The notes below the pieces were generated by a model. It made no database searches, was not told where the DNA came from, and saw nothing but the letters and a program-made list of their open reading frames with translations. 64,000 bases of DNA from Nocardioides flavescens (GTDB taxonomy: Bacteria > Actinomycetota > Actinomycetes > Propionibacteriales > Nocardioidaceae), in assembly GCF_009823805.1 (NCBI RefSeq), contig NZ_WUEK01000008.1:124001-188000 (forward strand), read 5' to 3'. This document shows positions 1-7,972 of the stretch, piece after piece. Position 1 is the first letter of the stretch. Each line of letters opens with the position of its first letter. The position numbers and the translations under genes are program-made.

Positions 1-1857
1 GTCCCGCTCAACGGTCAGCCCGTGAGCGTCCCGGTCGTGCTGCCCAGCAACCCGCTGCTGAACATCTCGCTCCGAGTGACGGCGTTCAACCCGACCGACA
101 CCTCCAGCGGTGCGATCGGGTCGGCGAACGTCGACGACCTGCTGCGCGTGGCGCTCGACGTCACGGGACCGCTCGACGCCCAGGTCGCCTCGGTGGTGCT
201 CGGCACCGCCCCGATGAGCGTCGTCGCCCATGCGCCCAGCGGGGGCGTCGACTGCTCCGACCCCAACGCCGACAGCGACGGTGACGGCCTCACCGACCGT
301 GAGGAGGCGCAGTACGGCACCAACCCGATGAACCCCGACACCGACGGCGACGGGCTGCGCGACGGTCCGGAGGTCAAGACCCACCGCACCGACCCGACCA
401 AGCCGGACACTGACGGCGACGGCCGCACGGACGGCGCCGAGGTCGACGGCCCGGTCACCAGCGACCCGCTGGTCGCCGACACCGACGGCGACGGCTTGTC
501 CGACGGCGTCGAGGTCAACGCCTACGGATCGAACCCCCGCTCCACCGACACCGACGGCGACGGGCTCGGCGACGGCACCGAGGTGCTGACCTACCGCACC
601 AGCCCGACCCGCGCCGACACCGACGGCGGCACGGTGCCCGACGGCACCGAGGTCGGCCGGGGCACTGACCCGCTCGACCCGTCCGACGACGTCCCGGCGC
701 CGCCGAACGACCCGGACGGCGACGGGCTCACCAACGCCGAGGAGGCCACGGCCGGCACGAACCCCAACGACCCCGACTCCGACGACGACGGGCTGCTGGA
801 CGGGCCGGAGGTCAAGACCTACCTCACCGACCCGCTGCTGGCCGACACCGACGCCGACACGTTGAGCGACTCCACCGAGGTGCGCACGGCCGGCACCAAC
901 CCGCGTGTGGCCGACACCGACTCCGACGGTCTCCGCGACGGGCGCGAGGTCAACACGACCCTCACCGACCCGCTGCGGCCCGACTCCGACGGCGACGGCC
1001 TCGGCGACGGCCGCGAGGTCGACACCCTGGGGACGAACCCGCTCAGCGTCGACACCGACGGCGACGGCCTGCGCGACGGCCTCGAGGTCAACACCCACCG
1101 CACCGACCCGCGGGTCGCCGACACCGACCGCGGAGGCGTGAACGACGGCGCGGAGGTCGCCCGCGGCACCGACCCGCTCGACCCGACCGACGACGCCGCC
1201 AACGCGGGCCCCGGGCCTGGTCCGGGTCCCGACCCGGACCCGACCGGTCCGCGCGACACCGACGGCGACGGCCTCGACGACGCCCGCGAGGCCCAGCTCG
1301 GCACCGACCCGCTGCGGGCGGACACCGACGGCGACGGGCTGAGCGACGCGGCCGAGGTCAACGGCGTCGCCGGGTCGAGCTGTCGCACCGACCCCCTGCG
1401 CGCGGACACGGACGGCGACACCCTGCGCGACGGCGTGGAGCGCTCCGGGATCGTCGTGAAGAAGAAGGTGCGCACGAAGCAGGGGAAGAAGCCCATCGGC
1501 CTGGTCCGCACCGACCCCTGCGCGGCCGACACCGACGGCGACGGTCTCTCCGACAGCACCGAGCTGAAGGGGGTCAGGATCAAGAAGCAGGTCGTGCGCG
1601 CCAAGGGCGGCAGCTACGTCCTCAGGCGGCTCTTCAGTGATCCGACGAAGGCCGACACCGACGGGGACAAGCTCGGTGACCGGTTCGAGGTCACGGGCAC
1701 GAAGAACAAGCGCTACGGCAAGCGGCGCACCGACCCGCTCAACTGGGACACCGACGGCGGGGGAGTCAACGACGGCCTGGAGATCCGGCTCGGCTCCGAC
1801 CCCTCCGACGTGAAGTCGGCGCCGCCGCGCAAGAACGACCGCACGTCGCTGGGCTGA
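1..1857 (+). CDS. Secreted calcium-loop (thrombospondin type 3-like) repeat protein, 5' partial
   Basis: The reading frame is open at the left edge, so the start lies outside the window; 618 residues are visible. About 85 residues of what looks like the end of a beta-type domain ([13 protein letters not shown]) come first. Then follow 19 loops of the type DTDGDGLxDxxE, each trailed by a linker ending in TDP or TNP. This is the pattern of thrombospondin type 3 / EF-like calcium loops, where the Asp side chains bind Ca2+. The loops form three blocks, each closed by a degenerate loop with GG and a [11 protein letters not shown] or GSDPSD tail; Pro/Gly linkers separate them. The last block carries basic inserts ([21 protein letters not shown]). 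No membrane anchor or sorting motif is seen at the C-terminus. An extracellular stalk or scaffold role is inferred; the actual function is unknown. Confidence 0.85.
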   Translation, partial: VPLNGQPVSVPVVLPSNPLLNISLRVTAFNPTDTSSGAIGSANVDDLLRVALDVTGPLDAQVASVVLGTAPMSVVAHAPSGGVDCSDPNADSDGDGLTDREEAQYGTNPMNPDTDGDGLRDGPEVKTHRTDPTKPDTDGDGRTDGAEVDGPVTSDPLVADTDGDGLSDGVEVNAYGSNPRSTDTDGDGLGDGTEVLTYRTSPTRADTDGGTVPDGTEVGRGTDPLDPSDDVPAPPNDPDGDGLTNAEEATAGTNPNDPDSDDDGLLDGPEVKTYLTDPLLADTDADTLSDSTEVRTAGTNPRVADTDSDGLRDGREVNTTLTDPLRPDSDGDGLGDGREVDTLGTNPLSVDTDGDGLRDGLEVNTHRTDPRVADTDRGGVNDGAEVARGTDPLDPTDDAANAGPGPGPGPDPDPTGPRDTDGDGLDDAREAQLGTDPLRADTDGDGLSDAAEVNGVAGSSCRTDPLRADTDGDTLRDGVERSGIVVKKKVRTKQGKKPIGLVRTDPCAADTDGDGLSDSTELKGVRIKKQVVRAKGGSYVLRRLFSDPTKADTDGDKLGDRFEVTGTKNKRYGKRRTDPLNWDTDGGGVNDGLEIRLGSDPSDVKSAPPRKNDRTSLG

Positions 1858-1884
1858 GCTGCACCGGCGGCGTACGGCGGGTCC

Positions 1885-1913
1885 AGGCCCCGGGGTCGAC
1901 CACCCCGGGGCCT
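1885..1913 (+). terminator. Hairpin terminator after the repeat protein
   Basis: A perfect 12-bp stem (AGGCCCCGGGGT with its complement) closes a 5-nt loop CGACC, 27 nt after the stop codon. There is no U-tract, as is common for actinobacterial terminators. Confidence 0.75.
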
Positions 1914-2000
1914 CGGCTCGTGTCGGCGGCTGCGGCCCGGTCGTCGGGTCTCTGGGACGGTTGCCCGGACGCCCGTTCAGGGCCGAGAGCCCAGCGGTAG

Positions 2001-2110
2001 CCGACCGCCGCTGGTTGCGGAGGCGCGCTAGCGCCGTCTCGAAACCACTGTCGGTGGTGGGTGGTTTCGAGACAGTCGCCAGCGCGACTCCCTCGACCAG
2101 CGGCGGTGGG
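2001..2110. repeat. REP-like palindromic dispersed element, copy 1
   Basis: Two arms of about 46 nt are near-complementary: the left arm runs from CCGCCGCTGGTTG to CGTCTCGAAACCAC, the right arm from GTGGTTTCGAGACAG to CGACCAGCGGCGG. They are separated by about 13 nt. The same outer and inner motifs (CTGGTTG, TCTCGAAACCAC, GTCGCCAGCGCGAC) recur at 17393-17491 upstream of ruvC, so this is a dispersed element and not a gene-specific terminator. Confidence 0.8.
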
Positions 2111-2158
2111 TGCAACCGTCCCCGAGGAATGCGGGCGCGGGGCGTCGGCGGGCGTCGT

Positions 2159-2164
2159 TAGCAT
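2159..2164 (+). promoter_or_regulatory. Probable -10 box of thrS
   Basis: TAGCAT lies 36 nt before the GTG start, giving a leader of about 30 nt that contains the purine-rich GAAAGG at about 2188-2193. No clear -35 box is seen. Confidence 0.35.
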
Positions 2165-2200
2165 CAGGGGGTCAGCTCCGCTCCTGCGAAAGGCCCTCAC

Positions 2201-4189
2201 GTGTCCGACCTGAAGATCGCCCTCGTCCACGCCGGTGAGCGTGAGGAGCGGCAGGTCACCACGGGCACCAAGGCCTGGGAGCCGTTCCGCGACGACGCCG
2301 ACGTGATCGCCGCCCGGGTCAACGGCGAGCTGAAGGACCTCTCCTACGAGCTGCGCGACGGCGACGAGGTCGAGGGCGTCGTCATCGACAGCCCCGACGG
2401 CCACGACATCCTGCGCCACTCCACCGCGCACGTCATGGCCCAGGCCGTGCAGCAGCTGTTCCCGGAGGCCAAGCTCGGCATCGGCCCGCCGGTGCGCGAC
2501 GGCTTCTACTACGACTTCGACGTCGAGACGCCGTTCGTCCCCGAGGACCTCGCCAAGATCGAGACGGCGATGCGCAAGATCATCAAGGAGGGGCAGCGCT
2601 TCGAGCGCCGCGTCACCACCGACCACGACGCGCTCTCCGAGCTGGCCGACGAGCCCTACAAGGTCGAGCTGATCGGGCTGAAGGGGTCAGGCAAGGGCGA
2701 GGACGCCGCAGAGGGGGCCAGCGTCGAGGTCGGCGCCGGTGAGCTCACGATCTACGACAACGTGCGCCGCAACGGCGACGTCGCGTGGAGCGACCTGTGC
2801 CGCGGCCCCCACCTGCCCACCACCAAGCGCATCCCGGCGTTCAAGCTGATGCGCAGCGCGGCGGCGTACTGGCGTGGCGACGAGAAGAACAAGCAGCTGC
2901 AGCGCATCTACGGCACCGCGTGGGAGTCGAAGGAAGCGCTCGAGGAGCACCTGCACCGGCTCGAGGAGGCCGAGCGCCGCGACCACCGCAAGCTCGGGCG
3001 CGACCTCGACCTGTTCAGCTTCCCCGACGAGATCGGCTCGGGCCTCGCGGTCTTCCACCCCAAGGGCGGGGTGATCAAGCGGGTCATGGAGGACTACGTC
3101 CGCCAGCGCCACATCGAGGAGGGCTTCTCCTACGTCGGCACCCCGCACATCACCAAGGACCAGCTCTTCTACACCTCGGGCCACCTGCCCTACTACGCCG
3201 ACACGATGTTCCCGCCCATGGAGTTCGAGGGCTCGAACTACATGATCAAGCCGATGAACTGCCCCATGCACAATCTGATCTACCGCTCCCGGGGCCGTTC
3301 CTACCGCGAGCTCCCGCTGCGGCTGTTCGAGTTCGGCTCCGTCTACCGCTACGAGAAGTCCGGCGTCGTCCACGGCCTCACCCGCGTGCGTGGCCTGACC
3401 CAGGACGACTCCCACTCCTACGTCACCCCCGAGCAGGCGCCCGGCGAGATCCAGCACCTGCTCGACTTCGTGCTCGGGCTGCTGCGCGACTTCGGGATCG
3501 ACGACTTCTACCTCGAGCTCTCGACCCGCGACGACTCCAAGCCCGACAAGTTCGTCGGCTCCGACGAGGACTGGGAGGTCGCCACGAAGGTGCTCGAGGA
3601 CGTCGCGGTCGCCTCGGGGCTCGAGCTCGTGCCCGACCCGGGCGGGGCAGCGTTCTACGGCCCCAAGATCTCGGTGCAGGCCCGGGACGCGATCGGTCGC
3701 ACCTGGCAGATGTCGACCATCCAGTACGACTTCAACCAGCCCAAGGGCTTCGAGCTGGAGTACAACGGCGCCGACGGGCAGAAGCACCAGCCGGTGATGA
3801 TCCACTCGGCGAAGTTCGGCTCCCTCGAGCGGTTCTTCGGCGTGCTCGTCGAGCACTACGCCGGCGCCTTCCCGCCCTGGCTCGCGCCGGTCCAGGTGCA
3901 GGCGATCCCGGTCGCCGACACCTTCGCCGACTACCTCTACGACGTCGCGAAGCGGATGCGCGCGCAGGGGCTGCGGGTCGAGGTCGACGACTCCGACGAC
4001 CGGATGCAGAAGAAGATCCGCAACGCGCAGCTGCAGAAGGTGCCGTTCATGCTCATCGCCGGCGCCGACGACGTGGCCGCGGGCGCGGTGTCGTTCCGCT
4101 ACCGCGACGGTCGCCAGGACAACGGCGTGCCCGTCGAGGAGGCCATTGCCCGAGTGGTCGCTGCCGTCGAGGCGCGCGAGCAGGTCTGA
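2201..4189 (+). CDS. thrS: Threonyl-tRNA synthetase
   Basis: Class II enzyme that charges tRNA-Thr in the cytoplasm. At 662 residues it has the family's full length. An N-terminal TGS domain covers about residues 1-63. The editing domain follows, with HSTAH at 73-77 and CRGPH further on. The catalytic core includes the zinc-ligand Cys in MNCPMH (Cys354) and motif 2 around [14 protein letters not shown]-terminal HGTP anticodon-binding domain ends in [16 protein letters not shown] sequence (here [12 protein letters not shown]). The GTG at 2201 is chosen because MSDLKIALV begins the TGS domain. In mycobacteria thrS lies directly upstream of the HIT gene and pgsA; here an accessory block of five genes has come between. 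A 14-bp tandem duplication covers its stop codon. Confidence 0.97.
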   Translation: MSDLKIALVHAGEREERQVTTGTKAWEPFRDDADVIAARVNGELKDLSYELRDGDEVEGVVIDSPDGHDILRHSTAHVMAQAVQQLFPEAKLGIGPPVRDGFYYDFDVETPFVPEDLAKIETAMRKIIKEGQRFERRVTTDHDALSELADEPYKVELIGLKGSGKGEDAAEGASVEVGAGELTIYDNVRRNGDVAWSDLCRGPHLPTTKRIPAFKLMRSAAAYWRGDEKNKQLQRIYGTAWESKEALEEHLHRLEEAERRDHRKLGRDLDLFSFPDEIGSGLAVFHPKGGVIKRVMEDYVRQRHIEEGFSYVGTPHITKDQLFYTSGHLPYYADTMFPPMEFEGSNYMIKPMNCPMHNLIYRSRGRSYRELPLRLFEFGSVYRYEKSGVVHGLTRVRGLTQDDSHSYVTPEQAPGEIQHLLDFVLGLLRDFGIDDFYLELSTRDDSKPDKFVGSDEDWEVATKVLEDVAVASGLELVPDPGGAAFYGPKISVQARDAIGRTWQMSTIQYDFNQPKGFELEYNGADGQKHQPVMIHSAKFGSLERFFGVLVEHYAGAFPPWLAPVQVQAIPVADTFADYLYDVAKRMRAQGLRVEVDDSDDRMQKKIRNAQLQKVPFMLIAGADDVAAGAVSFRYRDGRQDNGVPVEEAIARVVAAVEAREQV

Positions 4190-4208
4190 GCGGTCAGGTC
4201 TGAGCGGT
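4181..4208 (+). repeat. 14-bp tandem duplication spanning the thrS stop codon
   Basis: CAGGTCTGAGCGGT occurs twice in exact tandem (4181-4194 and 4195-4208). The first copy contains the thrS TGA; the second ends 2 nt before the ATG of the next gene, so the duplication also forms the whole intergenic spacer. Confidence 0.9.
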
Positions 4209-4209
4209 C

Positions 4210-5208
4210 ATGGTCCGACGGGCGGCGGGGGCGGCGGCACTGCTGTCGCTCGCGCTGCTCGCGGGCTGCGGGTCGGGGGAGACCCCGCAGGCGCCTGAGA
4301 CGACGCCGACGGCCCGCGACACGAACGACGGCGCGGCGGGGCCGTCGGCCGCGGCGCCGTCTCCGAGTCCGTTGCCGAGTCCGTCCCCGACGGCGTCGGC
4401 ACCCGCTCCTGCTCCTGGCCCCGCCTCCGACGACGCCCTCGCGGCGCTCGCCGAAGCCGCGCAGTCGCAGGCGGGCGAGGTCGCGACCGCCCGGGCCGGC
4501 GAGCAGGTGCTGGGGGCCGACGTCAGCTGGCCCCAGTGCCCGGCCGGCATGGGGATCGAGCACAAGGTCTCCCACGGCGCCCCGATGCCGACCGCCGAGG
4601 CGGAGTACGTCGTCGTCGGCCTCACCAACGGCCCCGGGTTCACGCCCAACCCCTGCCTCGCCGACCAGGTCGCGTGGGTGCGCGAGCGCGGGCTCCTGCT
4701 CTCGGCGTACTCCGTCGTCAGCTGGCCCGACGCCGCTGCACAGGCCGAGCACGGCGGGCTCGCTGAGGCCGGTCGCGCGCAGGCGGCGTTCAACGTCGCG
4801 TCGATGCGGGCGGTGGGCCTGCAGACGCCGATCGTCTGGCTCGACGTCGAGCACGTGCCGCACTACGAGTGGTCCCAGGACCCGCGGGCCAACGCCGAGG
4901 TCGTCCTCGGTGCCGCCCAGGGCTACCTCGACGCCGGCTACGCCATCGGCGTCTACTCCACCCCCTACATCTGGGGTCAGCTGGTGGGCGACCTGAGCCT
5001 GCAGGAGAGCACCGGGCGCGACGTCCCCGAGTGGCGTGCCGCTGGGCAGACCTCGATGGCCGAGGCGCTCTCGCGCTGCGGCGCGGACTGGTCGATCCAG
5101 GGCGGCACCGCCGTGCTCGGACAGTGGGTCCAGGACGGCCGCGACAAGAACGTCACCTGCCCCGGCGCGGAGCTCCGGCTGGGGGAGCTGTTCGCCACGA
5201 CCCGCTGA
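4210..5208 (+). CDS. Lipoprotein with glycoside-hydrolase-like (DUF1906/GH25-type) domain
   Basis: 332 residues. The N-terminus is a lipoprotein signal peptide with lipobox LLAGC (Cys at about 21). A disordered Ser/Pro/Ala/Thr linker follows to about residue 75. The folded part begins with LGADVSWPQCP, which resembles the first strand of GH25/DUF1906 TIM-barrel domains. It continues with VVGLTNGPGF, IVWLDVEHV and YAIGVYSTPYIWG, the usual acidic and aromatic strand ends. Four Cys in the folded part suggest disulfides outside the membrane. A cell-wall or polysaccharide role at the membrane surface is inferred from the fold; the substrate is unknown. It starts 20 nt after thrS with no obvious Shine-Dalgarno, so coupling to thrS is possible. 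It converges on the PucR gene, leaving 19 nt between stop codons. Confidence 0.75.
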   Translation: MVRRAAGAAALLSLALLAGCGSGETPQAPETTPTARDTNDGAAGPSAAAPSPSPLPSPSPTASAPAPAPGPASDDALAALAEAAQSQAGEVATARAGEQVLGADVSWPQCPAGMGIEHKVSHGAPMPTAEAEYVVVGLTNGPGFTPNPCLADQVAWVRERGLLLSAYSVVSWPDAAAQAEHGGLAEAGRAQAAFNVASMRAVGLQTPIVWLDVEHVPHYEWSQDPRANAEVVLGAAQGYLDAGYAIGVYSTPYIWGQLVGDLSLQESTGRDVPEWRAAGQTSMAEALSRCGADWSIQGGTAVLGQWVQDGRDKNVTCPGAELRLGELFATTR

Positions 5209-5227
5209 GCCGCCGCAGCAGCCGCGA

Positions 5228-6517
5228 TCAGGAGGCGGCCGGGTCGGGAGCGCCCAGCACCGCCAGGCCGGCCCTCAGGGTCGCCAGCTCCGAGGGCACC
5301 GTCGCGTCCAGGCCGACGAGGTCGCGCACCCTCGAGAGCCGGTAGTCGACGGTGTTGGGGTGCACCGACAGCCGCGCCGCCGTGCGCGGGCGGGAGTGCT
5401 CGGTGCCGACGTAGGCGTGCAGGGTGCGCCACATCACCGGGTGCTCGGTCAGCGGCAGCATGCGCCGTCGCAGCGCGTCGGCCCCGGGGCCGGGACGGCT
5501 GAGCTGGTACTCCAGCAGCAGCTGGTCGAGGCAGTACGTCCCGGCCGGCAGCCCGAGCGCGGTGGAGAGGTCGACGAGCTCGCGGGTCAGGTGGGCAGCC
5601 GCTCCGAGATCTCCGCGAGGCCCGGTCGCCACGGCCGCCCGCAGCGCGGCTCCGGTGGCGTCCTGGATGCGGTCGACCAGCGCCCGGGTCCGTGGGCCGG
5701 TCCAGTCGCTGCCGGGCCGCTGGGGGAGCAGGACGACGCCGCCGCTGGGCGCCAGGCGCAGCAGCGGCTCGGGCTCGGCGTCGAGCAGCACCCCGCGCAC
5801 CGTGCGCAGGAACCTTCGCGCCATGACGGGGACCGCCCTGTCCTCGAGGTCGTCGGACCACGAGCGGCCGCCGCCGGTCTCGACCTCGAAGGTCACCACG
5901 GCGTACTCCGCCGCCAGCTCGACCCCGACCGCGAGGGCCCCACCCTCGACGGCCACCGCGTCGTCGTCGAGGAGGGCTCGCACGAGCCCGGCCCGCAGCG
6001 CCTGCTCGGAGCCGGATGTCGAACGGAGCTCGTCGAGGTAGGCCGCGCAGAGCACCGACTGCACGTCGGCGAGGTGGTCGATGAGGCGCCGCGTCAGCAG
6101 CCGAAGCGCGTCGATCTCGTCGGACGAGGCGCGCGCGCTCACCAGCTCGAACGCCGCCCGGGCACCCACGAGGTAGCCCTTGAGGGCGACCTCCATCGGG
6201 AACCCCTCCTCGGCGCGTCGGTAGGCGGAGTCCGTGAGCTGCTGGCGCGCCTGCGCCGTCAGCGGTCGACCGTCCAGGGCGTCCTGGAAGATCTGCAGGT
6301 TGGACTGTGCCACGGGTCGGATCTCGTCGCGGATCACGTCCTCCGGCAGACCGGCGTAGAAGGCGACCTCGGCGGTGATCTCTTCCAAGATCGCGTCCAT
6401 CAGCTCGTGGCGCATGCGACGCAGCAGCGTCCTGGCCTCCATCCCGCCGAGCACGGGCTGCCCGGGCTGCGAGCCGGAACCGACCGGCTCGGTCGGGGGC
6501 GTGGGACGGACCGGCAC
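5228..6517 (-). CDS. PucR/CdaR-family transcriptional regulator
   Basis: 429 residues from the GTG at 6517; an ATG at 6442 would give 404 residues and begins the conserved part (MEARTLLRRM). The N-terminal helical region (HELMDAILEEI to VGARAAFELV) looks like an RsbRD-type sensor domain. A middle GGDEF-like CdaR region follows. The C-terminus is the PucR helix-turn-helix, RTAARLSVHPNTVDYRLSRV. Such proteins regulate catabolic or redox genes, usually adjacent ones. It is divergent from the diiron oxygenase at 6916 across a region full of inverted repeats, which makes that operon a likely target. The longer start is preferred because GATCCT sits 6 nt before it, a leaderless pattern repeated elsewhere here, but the start is not settled. 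Confidence 0.8.
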   Translation of the reverse strand: MPVRPTPPTEPVGSGSQPGQPVLGGMEARTLLRRMRHELMDAILEEITAEVAFYAGLPEDVIRDEIRPVAQSNLQIFQDALDGRPLTAQARQQLTDSAYRRAEEGFPMEVALKGYLVGARAAFELVSARASSDEIDALRLLTRRLIDHLADVQSVLCAAYLDELRSTSGSEQALRAGLVRALLDDDAVAVEGGALAVGVELAAEYAVVTFEVETGGGRSWSDDLEDRAVPVMARRFLRTVRGVLLDAEPEPLLRLAPSGGVVLLPQRPGSDWTGPRTRALVDRIQDATGAALRAAVATGPRGDLGAAAHLTRELVDLSTALGLPAGTYCLDQLLLEYQLSRPGPGADALRRRMLPLTEHPVMWRTLHAYVGTEHSRPRTAARLSVHPNTVDYRLSRVRDLVGLDATVPSELATLRAGLAVLGAPDPAAS

Positions 6518-6518
6518 C

Positions 6519-6532
6519 TGTGAAGGATCACA
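6519..6532. promoter_or_regulatory. Inverted repeat TGTGA-N4-TCACA at the PucR gene start
   Basis: TGTGAAGGATCACA has 5-bp symmetric arms. It immediately precedes the preferred GTG start of the PucR gene and overlaps its possible -10, as an autoregulatory operator would. The spacer is 4 nt, not the 6 nt of CRP-type sites. Confidence 0.4.
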
Positions 6533-6756
6533 AAGAGGGCGCGGGCAAGTCCAGACGCCTCCCACTGCTGCGCACGTCGCGCCTCGGGCACGCTGATGCT
6601 GCGGGCGCGTCCGCTCGTCGGCGGTGGCCTTGGGGGGTCACACGAACGACGAGCGACGAGCGCCCGCTCCGGGACCAGGGGGGTCCACCGACGGGCGGGG
6701 GCGGGCACCGCTCGCCCCGCCCGTCGCGGAGTCCGTCGCCCTGCCCGTCACTGAGT

Positions 6757-6810
6757 CCGTCGACCCGCCCGTCGACCCGCCCGTCGACCCGCCCGTCGAC
6801 CCGCCCGTCG
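6757..6810. repeat. 12-bp tandem repeat, 4.5 copies
   Basis: CCGTCGACCCGC is repeated exactly from 6757 with a half copy at the end. The flanks carry related units (GGAGTCCGTCG before and after), so the array is part of a larger imperfect repeat from about 6715. There are no spacers. Confidence 0.9.
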
Positions 6811-6845
6811 CGGAGTCCGTCGTGGCGTTCGCCGCTGTGCCCTGC

Positions 6846-6873
6846 GCGCGACACCTGTGACGCCGTGTCGCGC
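6846..6873. promoter_or_regulatory. Operator-like inverted repeat upstream of the diiron oxygenase
   Basis: GCGCGACAC and GTGTCGCGC are perfect 9-bp arms around a 10-bp spacer, directly upstream of the -35 box. A further half-site GTGTCGC lies at 6895-6901 between -35 and -10. The placement suggests a dimeric regulator, possibly the divergent PucR protein or the TetR protein. Confidence 0.55.
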
Positions 6874-6879
6874 AAACCC

Positions 6880-6909
6880 TTGATGCCGGACATGGTGTCG
6901 CACTAACCT
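6880..6909 (+). promoter_or_regulatory. Promoter of the diiron oxygenase gene, leaderless type
   Basis: TTGATG (6880-6885) and TAACCT (6904-6909) are 18 nt apart. The -10 ends 6 nt before the ATG, so the transcript should begin at or next to the start codon. Confidence 0.5.
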
Positions 6910-6915
6910 CGGTCC

Positions 6916-7953
6916 ATGACAGCGACGCCGACGTCCCCCCTCGCGCAGCGCGATGTCGTCGAGGAGCCCGCCCCGCACGACCCGGCCGACCGCCGGGCCC
7001 GCGACGCGGCGTACCTCGACAACCTCCGGACCCTCTCCGAGGCGTCCGTGACCCAGCACTTCGACGCCTTCCTCGACATCGCGTGGGACGACCCCGACCT
7101 CGCGGTCGCCGCCGACGACGGGCGGTGGATCCTGCCGCAGGCCGACGTCCTCGGGCGTCACCCGTGGTACCTCGCCCTCCCGCGCGAGCGCCAGATCGAG
7201 ATCGGACGCTACCGCCAGGCCAACGTGGTGAAGGTCGGGCTCCAGTTCGAGCAGGTGCTGATCGCCGGGCTGATGAACTTCGCCTTCCGCCTGCCCAACG
7301 GCACCCCCGAGTTCCGCTACGCCACCCACGAGGCGACGGAGGAGTGCCACCACACCCAGATGTTCCAGGAGTTCGTCAACCGCGTCGGGGTCGACGTGGC
7401 GGGCGGCAGCCGCCTGTTCCGCTTCCTGGCACCGTTCCTGCCCCTGGCCGCCCATCGGCTGCCGTTCGGCTTCTTCGTCGGCGTGCTGGCCGGGGAGGAG
7501 CCGATCGACCACATGCAGAAGGCGGTGCTGCGCGCCGACGAGCAGATCCACCCGCTCCAGCGCCGGATCATCCAGATCCACGTGGCCGAGGAGGCTCGCC
7601 ACATCGGCTTCGCCCACCAGTTCCTGGAGCACAACGCACCGAAGCTGTCGTTCCCCTCGCGGGTGCTGATGTCGCTGGCCTTCCCGATCATCATGCGCTG
7701 GCTGTGCGACGTGATCATGAAGCCGAGCCGCCAGGCCCGTCGCGACATGGGACTGCCCCGCCACGTCGTGCGCGACCTCTACTGGCGCACCCCCGAGTCG
7801 CGGCGGACGCTGCGCGAGATGTTCGCCGACGTGCGGATGCTCGCCCAGCGCACCGGGATGATGAATCCCGTCTCGCGGCTCCTGTGGCGGGTGCTCGGCA
7901 TCGACGGTCGCGCCTCGCGCTTCCGCAGCGAGCCGGCCGCGGCCTCGCACTGA
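6916..7953 (+). CDS. AurF-type diiron oxygenase
   Basis: 345 residues. The protein resembles the AurF/CmlI-like non-haem diiron family. Glu and His ligand motifs recur in helices: FEQVLIAGLMNF, EATEECHHTQMFQEF, VLRADEQIHPLQRR and HVAEEARHIGFAHQF. Family members oxygenate aryl amines to nitroso or nitro compounds or hydroxylate small molecules, but the substrate here cannot be read from sequence. The next gene encodes a ferredoxin-flavoprotein reductase 20 nt downstream, a natural electron donor. The promoter looks leaderless and operator-like repeats lie upstream, so expression is probably controlled by one of the two adjacent regulators. Membership of the diiron superfamily is secure; the AurF subfamily is likely. 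Confidence 0.8.
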   Translation: MTATPTSPLAQRDVVEEPAPHDPADRRARDAAYLDNLRTLSEASVTQHFDAFLDIAWDDPDLAVAADDGRWILPQADVLGRHPWYLALPRERQIEIGRYRQANVVKVGLQFEQVLIAGLMNFAFRLPNGTPEFRYATHEATEECHHTQMFQEFVNRVGVDVAGGSRLFRFLAPFLPLAAHRLPFGFFVGVLAGEEPIDHMQKAVLRADEQIHPLQRRIIQIHVAEEARHIGFAHQFLEHNAPKLSFPSRVLMSLAFPIIMRWLCDVIMKPSRQARRDMGLPRHVVRDLYWRTPESRRTLREMFADVRMLAQRTGMMNPVSRLLWRVLGIDGRASRFRSEPAAASH

Positions 7954-7972
7954 GGCGCGGAGCCGACCGGTC

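Larger units (their letters stand above)
1858..2200. other. Intergenic region with terminator, REP-like element and thrS promoter
   Basis: This 343-bp stretch has no convincing gene. It holds a strong terminator hairpin just after the repeat protein, a roughly 110-bp palindromic dispersed element at 2001-2110, and a TAGCAT box at 2159-2164 that would start a short thrS leader. Confidence 0.7.
6518..6915. other. Divergent regulatory region between PucR gene and diiron oxygenase
   Basis: About 400 bp with no convincing gene. It contains a 14-bp palindrome at the PucR end, a 12-bp tandem repeat array at 6757-6810, a 9+9 inverted repeat at 6846-6873, and promoter boxes in front of the ATG at 6916. 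Open frames on both strands here (Arg/Asp/Gly or Pro/Ser-rich) are by-products of the GC-rich tandem repeats. Confidence 0.65.

Noticed and set aside
819..1604. Long open frame antisense to the calcium-repeat gene (and others like it opposite many genes)
   Set aside because: Its Ser/Pro/Val-rich translation is the mirror of the DTDGDG codons; high GC makes antisense stop codons rare. No start signal or family.
2785..4203. Large Arg/Pro/Ala-rich frame overlapping thrS on the same strand
   Set aside because: Out-of-frame shadow of thrS with no recognisable domain; the same holds for similar frames over ruvB, aspS, alaS and aroB.
6519..6532. CRP/GlxR-type cAMP receptor site
   Set aside because: TGTGA and TCACA are present, but the spacer is 4 nt and not 6, so only a generic palindrome is claimed.
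6528..6893. Minus-strand frame encoding RVDGRVDG repeats
   Set aside because: It is a reading of the 12-bp tandem repeat in a promoter region and overlaps operator-like sites; no conserved domain.
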